Shown: positions 6,971 through 8,053 of the stretch, in pieces
Position numbering within the stretch: position 1 is the first letter of the stretch
Layout of the letters: every line of letters begins with the position of its first letter
Source of the DNA: an uncultured Flavobacteriales bacterium
GTDB lineage: Bacteria; Bacteroidota; Bacteroidia; Flavobacteriales; UBA1820
Assembly: GCA_959608625.1 (NCBI GenBank)
Contig: CAUHQV010000053.1
Span: 1-8,053, forward strand
Direction: 5' to 3'
Length of the DNA stretch: 8,053 nucleotides
Notes under the pieces: model-generated
The model's input: the letters and a program-made list of their open reading frames with translations, nothing else
Told to the model about the DNA's origin: nothing
The model's database searches: none
Made by a program: the position numbers and the translations under genes

Positions 6971-7441
6971 ATGAAATACTATCTGTCCCTCGGCGGCAAT
7001 ATCGGAAACACCCCAGCTATCCTGCGGGGCGCATTGGATGAAATAAACCGCCAGGCAGGGCAGGTAGAGCAAGTATCTTCTTTTTACACGACCGCCCCGT
7101 GGGGCTTTTCGGCCCGGCAGGATTTTGTCAATGCCGCAGCCGTAGTGGAAAGCGCGCTCGCACCGCAGGAAATGTTGGAAAAATTGATGGGTATCGAAAA
7201 ACTTTTCGGCCGAGAGCGGGATGCCGACGCCAAAGGATACGCTTCCCGTACGCTGGACATAGACATTATTTTCGCCGGGAGCGAAATACTGGATACTCCT
7301 TCTCTAAAGATCCCCCATCCGCTGGCCCGCCTGCGGCGTTTCGTACTGGAGCCGATGGCGGAGATCGCCCCGGATTTCACTCACCCGGTACTGGAAAAAA
7401 CCATCCAAAAGCTTTTGGAAGAATGTCCGCCGGATAAATAA
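6971..7441 (+). CDS. folK: 6-hydroxymethyl-7,8-dihydropterin pyrophosphokinase
   Basis: HPPK transfers pyrophosphate from ATP to 6-hydroxymethyl-7,8-dihydropterin, the step before dihydropteroate synthase in folate synthesis. The product is 156 residues (E. coli 159). Motifs: LGGNIGN at 7-13; the pterin-pocket segment SSFYTTAPWGF at 36-46; GRERDADAKGYASRTLDIDII at 80-100, whose Asp96 and Asp98 correspond to the Mg-binding pair; and IPHPLARLRRFVLEP at 114-128. The start is ATG 6971, giving MKYYLSLGGN; earlier in-frame starts would lie inside lpd. It follows lpd by 2 nt with no promoter between, so it is probably translated from the lpd transcript. No other folate gene is adjacent. Its end is only 3 nt from the convergent MFS gene, and I see no terminator there. 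Confidence 0.96.
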   Translation: MKYYLSLGGNIGNTPAILRGALDEINRQAGQVEQVSSFYTTAPWGFSARQDFVNAAAVVESALAPQEMLEKLMGIEKLFGRERDADAKGYASRTLDIDIIFAGSEILDTPSLKIPHPLARLRRFVLEPMAEIAPDFTHPVLEKTIQKLLEECPPDK

Positions 7442-7444
7442 ACT

Positions 7445-8053
7445 TTACCGCACTTTGTTCTTATTGAAATGCGGGGCCGCCCGGAAGATAAAATACAGGG
7501 TAGAAATTACCGTAAGGCATCCGCCGAAAAGATATGCGCGGCTGAACCCGCCGAACGCCTGGGCGATCCACCCTCCGGCCATCAGGCCGATACCGATCCC
7601 TACGTCCCAACTGGTCAGATAGGTCGAGGTAGCCGTACCCCGCTGGCTGTTGGGGGCGAGATTGACGAATAAGGTATTGAAAGCCGGGAACATCGTCCCG
7701 AAAGCGACTCCCTGGAAAAGGGCGATGAACAGAAACAATCCCGAGGCCACGTTGTCGTTCCATGCCACAAGACTTTCACAAGCCGCTAAGGCAAAAAAAC
7801 TGGCGCAGGCCAGGTACATCCCGAAAGCGATGACCGTGGTAATGCGCCCTTTGTCCACCTGTTTGCCGGAGAACAGCCGCGATACGGCCAGCCCTACGGC
7901 CATGAACGTAAAATAAAGCCCCGGGCTCACCCCCATGCCTATTTCCTGCGCATACATGGCCACATAGGTAGTCGTCATCCCGTACGGAATGGACAGCAGC
8001 AACAGGGAAAATCCTGCCGGAAGCCCTTTGACGAGGAAAAAACGGTCGAGTGA
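7445..8053 (-). CDS. MFS transporter, C-terminal half (N-terminus outside window)
   Basis: The frame is open from the right edge (8053) to TAA at 7447-7445, giving 202 residues. About six hydrophobic helices are visible, consistent with TM7-12 of a 12-helix major facilitator: a first around GLPAGFSLLLLSIPYG; LYFTFMAVGLAVSRLFSG; TTVIAFGMYLACASFFALAAC; GLFLFIALFQGVAFGTMFP; DVGIGIGLMAGGWIAQAFGG; and LFGGCLTVISTLYFIFRAA. Between the second and third lies SRLFSGKQVDKGRI, the C-half copy of the MFS motif A (G..aDr.GR). The apparent start near 8002 is an internal TTG codon; upstream codons (SLDRFFLVKGLPAGF) continue in frame, so the gene extends off the window. Substrate is not predictable. The cytoplasmic tail is short and basic (HFNKNKVR). 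It converges on folK with a 3-nt gap. Confidence 0.92.
   Translation of the reverse strand, partial: SLDRFFLVKGLPAGFSLLLLSIPYGMTTTYVAMYAQEIGMGVSPGLYFTFMAVGLAVSRLFSGKQVDKGRITTVIAFGMYLACASFFALAACESLVAWNDNVASGLFLFIALFQGVAFGTMFPAFNTLFVNLAPNSQRGTATSTYLTSWDVGIGIGLMAGGWIAQAFGGFSRAYLFGGCLTVISTLYFIFRAAPHFNKNKVR

Noticed and set aside
7404..7419. Perfect 16-nt palindrome TCCAAAAGCTTTTGGA near the end of folK
   Set aside because: It lies in frame in folK (IQKLLE), has no T tract, and its AT-rich stem is too weak for a terminator; it could be an operator only by speculation.

Overview
This window looks like chromosomal DNA of a Bacteroidota member, most likely Bacteroidales. The signs are three TAnnTTTG-type -7 promoter elements, start codons with no clear Shine-Dalgarno but A-rich or plain leaders, and a TPR / outer-membrane barrel pair with a C-terminal aromatic residue. 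The GC-rich third positions fit an Alistipes/Rikenellaceae-like genome better than a typical Bacteroides, but genus placement is inference. The content is mostly core and housekeeping genes. I see no insertion sequence, CRISPR array, phage gene or integration scar.

Layout. (1) Bases 1-3846, plus strand: a tightly packed cluster of the 3' part of a TPR-repeat protein, a signal-peptide-bearing outer-membrane beta-barrel protein without a plug domain, and truA (tRNA pseudouridine synthase). Gaps are 19 and 12 nt. (2) Bases 3833-5231, minus strand: tag (3-methyladenine DNA glycosylase I), a YfcE-type metallophosphoesterase and an unrecognised 86-residue protein, apparently one operon. The last gene overlaps truA tail to tail by 14 nt, and a candidate intrinsic terminator for truA lies inside that overlap. 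(3) Bases 5232-5567: a control region with the tag promoter, a strong hairpin terminator, tRNA-His(GTG) with encoded CCA and its own promoter, and a divergent promoter for lpd. (4) Bases 5568-7441, plus strand: lpd (dihydrolipoyl dehydrogenase) and folK (pterin pyrophosphokinase), 2 nt apart. (5) Bases 7445-8053, minus strand: the C-terminal half of an MFS transporter, cut by the window edge and only 3 nt from the end of folK.

Functionally the genes cover cell-envelope biogenesis or transport (TPR plus barrel), tRNA modification and supply (truA, tRNA-His), alkylation repair (tag), a phosphodiesterase, 2-oxoacid dehydrogenase or glycine-cleavage chemistry (lpd), folate synthesis (folK) and small-molecule export or import (MFS). 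No gene is longer than 300 bases away from the next. I do not see a convincing new multi-gene system. The most unusual items are the convergent overlap in which two stop codons pair inside a terminator hairpin, the small tyrosine-run protein translationally coupled to the phosphoesterase, and the uncharacterised TPR/barrel pair.
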